Of a stretch of 8,102 nt of DNA, positions 7,997-8,102 are shown one piece after another; position 1 is the first letter of the stretch; every line of letters starts with the position of its first letter. Position numbers and translations under genes: made by a program. The notes beneath the pieces are model-generated. The model was not told where the DNA came from and made no database searches. It was given only the letters and a program-made list of their open reading frames with translations. This stretch comes from Deltaproteobacteria bacterium (GTDB lineage: Bacteria > Desulfobacterota > Desulfobacteria > Desulfobacterales > Desulfatirhabdiaceae): assembly GCA_026388755.1 (NCBI GenBank), contig JAPLJE010000420.1:1-8102 (forward strand). Reading direction: 5' to 3'.

Positions 7997-8102
7997 CTAT
8001 AATGCAGTCAAGAACTCCGCTACAGTCTGGACGATAATTGAACAGGTCGCATCCGGCTGGTTCATGAATGGTCCGAAGTGCCGCAGGTCACCGGTGAGGA
8101 AA
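7997..8102 (-). CDS. C-terminal end of a PIN-domain protein (VapC-type toxin-like), partial
   Basis: Reading the minus strand from the right edge gives 34 codons ending in TAG (complement of 7997-7999). The fragment starts FLTGDLRHFGPFMNQ and ends TVAEFLTAL. The pattern T-G-D-x-x-H-F near the end, then a short strand and a -EFL- tail, is characteristic of the last acidic motif and closing strand of PIN-domain ribonucleases, many of which are VapC-like toxins of type II toxin-antitoxin pairs. The Asp in TGD would be one of the metal-binding acidic residues. The rest of the gene and any antitoxin lie outside the window to the right. It converges on the ligase gene with only 27 nt between the stop codons and no visible terminator. 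It could be a solitary PIN protein rather than a toxin. Confidence 0.6.
   Translation of the reverse strand, partial: FLTGDLRHFGPFMNQPDATCSIIVQTVAEFLTAL

Overview
The window has three parts. The left ~1.02 kb is AT-rich and holds one uninterrupted minus-strand reading frame that runs off the left edge. It encodes a protein of unknown function with a faint HNH-nuclease-like C-terminal region. Next comes ~0.6 kb without a convincing gene (1023-1636). The rest (1637-7969) is GC-rich and carries six tightly packed plus-strand genes. The last ~0.1 kb is the 3' end of a convergent minus-strand gene that reads like the C-terminus of a PIN-domain (VapC-type) toxin.

The six-gene block is a complete HAAT-type (LIV-type) ABC importer followed by an acyl-CoA ligase: periplasmic binding protein (1637-2920), LivH permease (2935-3807), LivM permease (3812-4816), LivG ATPase (4813-5577), LivF ATPase (5581-6327) and an AMP-forming, FadD-like CoA ligase (6332-7969). 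Gaps are 14, 4, -4 (ATGA overlap), 3 and 4 nt, so this is almost certainly one transcription unit. The simplest reading is that the binding protein captures a small molecule in the periplasm, LivHM/LivGF import it, and the ligase activates it with ATP and CoA so that it is trapped and enters catabolism. The presence of the ligase suggests the cargo is a carboxylic acid (aromatic, alicyclic, dicarboxylic or fatty) rather than a branched-chain amino acid; the sequence does not say which.

Upstream of the operon, at the end of the AT-rich spacer, is a near-consensus sigma-54 (-24/-12) element at 1502-1517 with exact GG-N10-GC spacing. It lies about 120 nt before the binding-protein start. Short inverted repeats and a weak IHF-like site sit upstream of it, the layout expected for a promoter controlled by an enhancer-binding activator.

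The organism is a Gram-negative bacterium: the binding protein has a classical signal peptide and the importer is of the periplasmic type. The GC content, the coupling of a LIV-type importer to an acyl-CoA ligase and the sigma-54 promoter would suit an anaerobic aromatic- or fatty-acid-degrading member of the Desulfobacterota (former Deltaproteobacteria). This is inference, not proof. The AT-rich left gene, the debris-like spacer and the PIN-domain remnant at the right suggest the operon is flanked by accessory, horizontally moving DNA. No tRNA, rRNA, CRISPR array, transposase or clear rho-independent terminator was seen.
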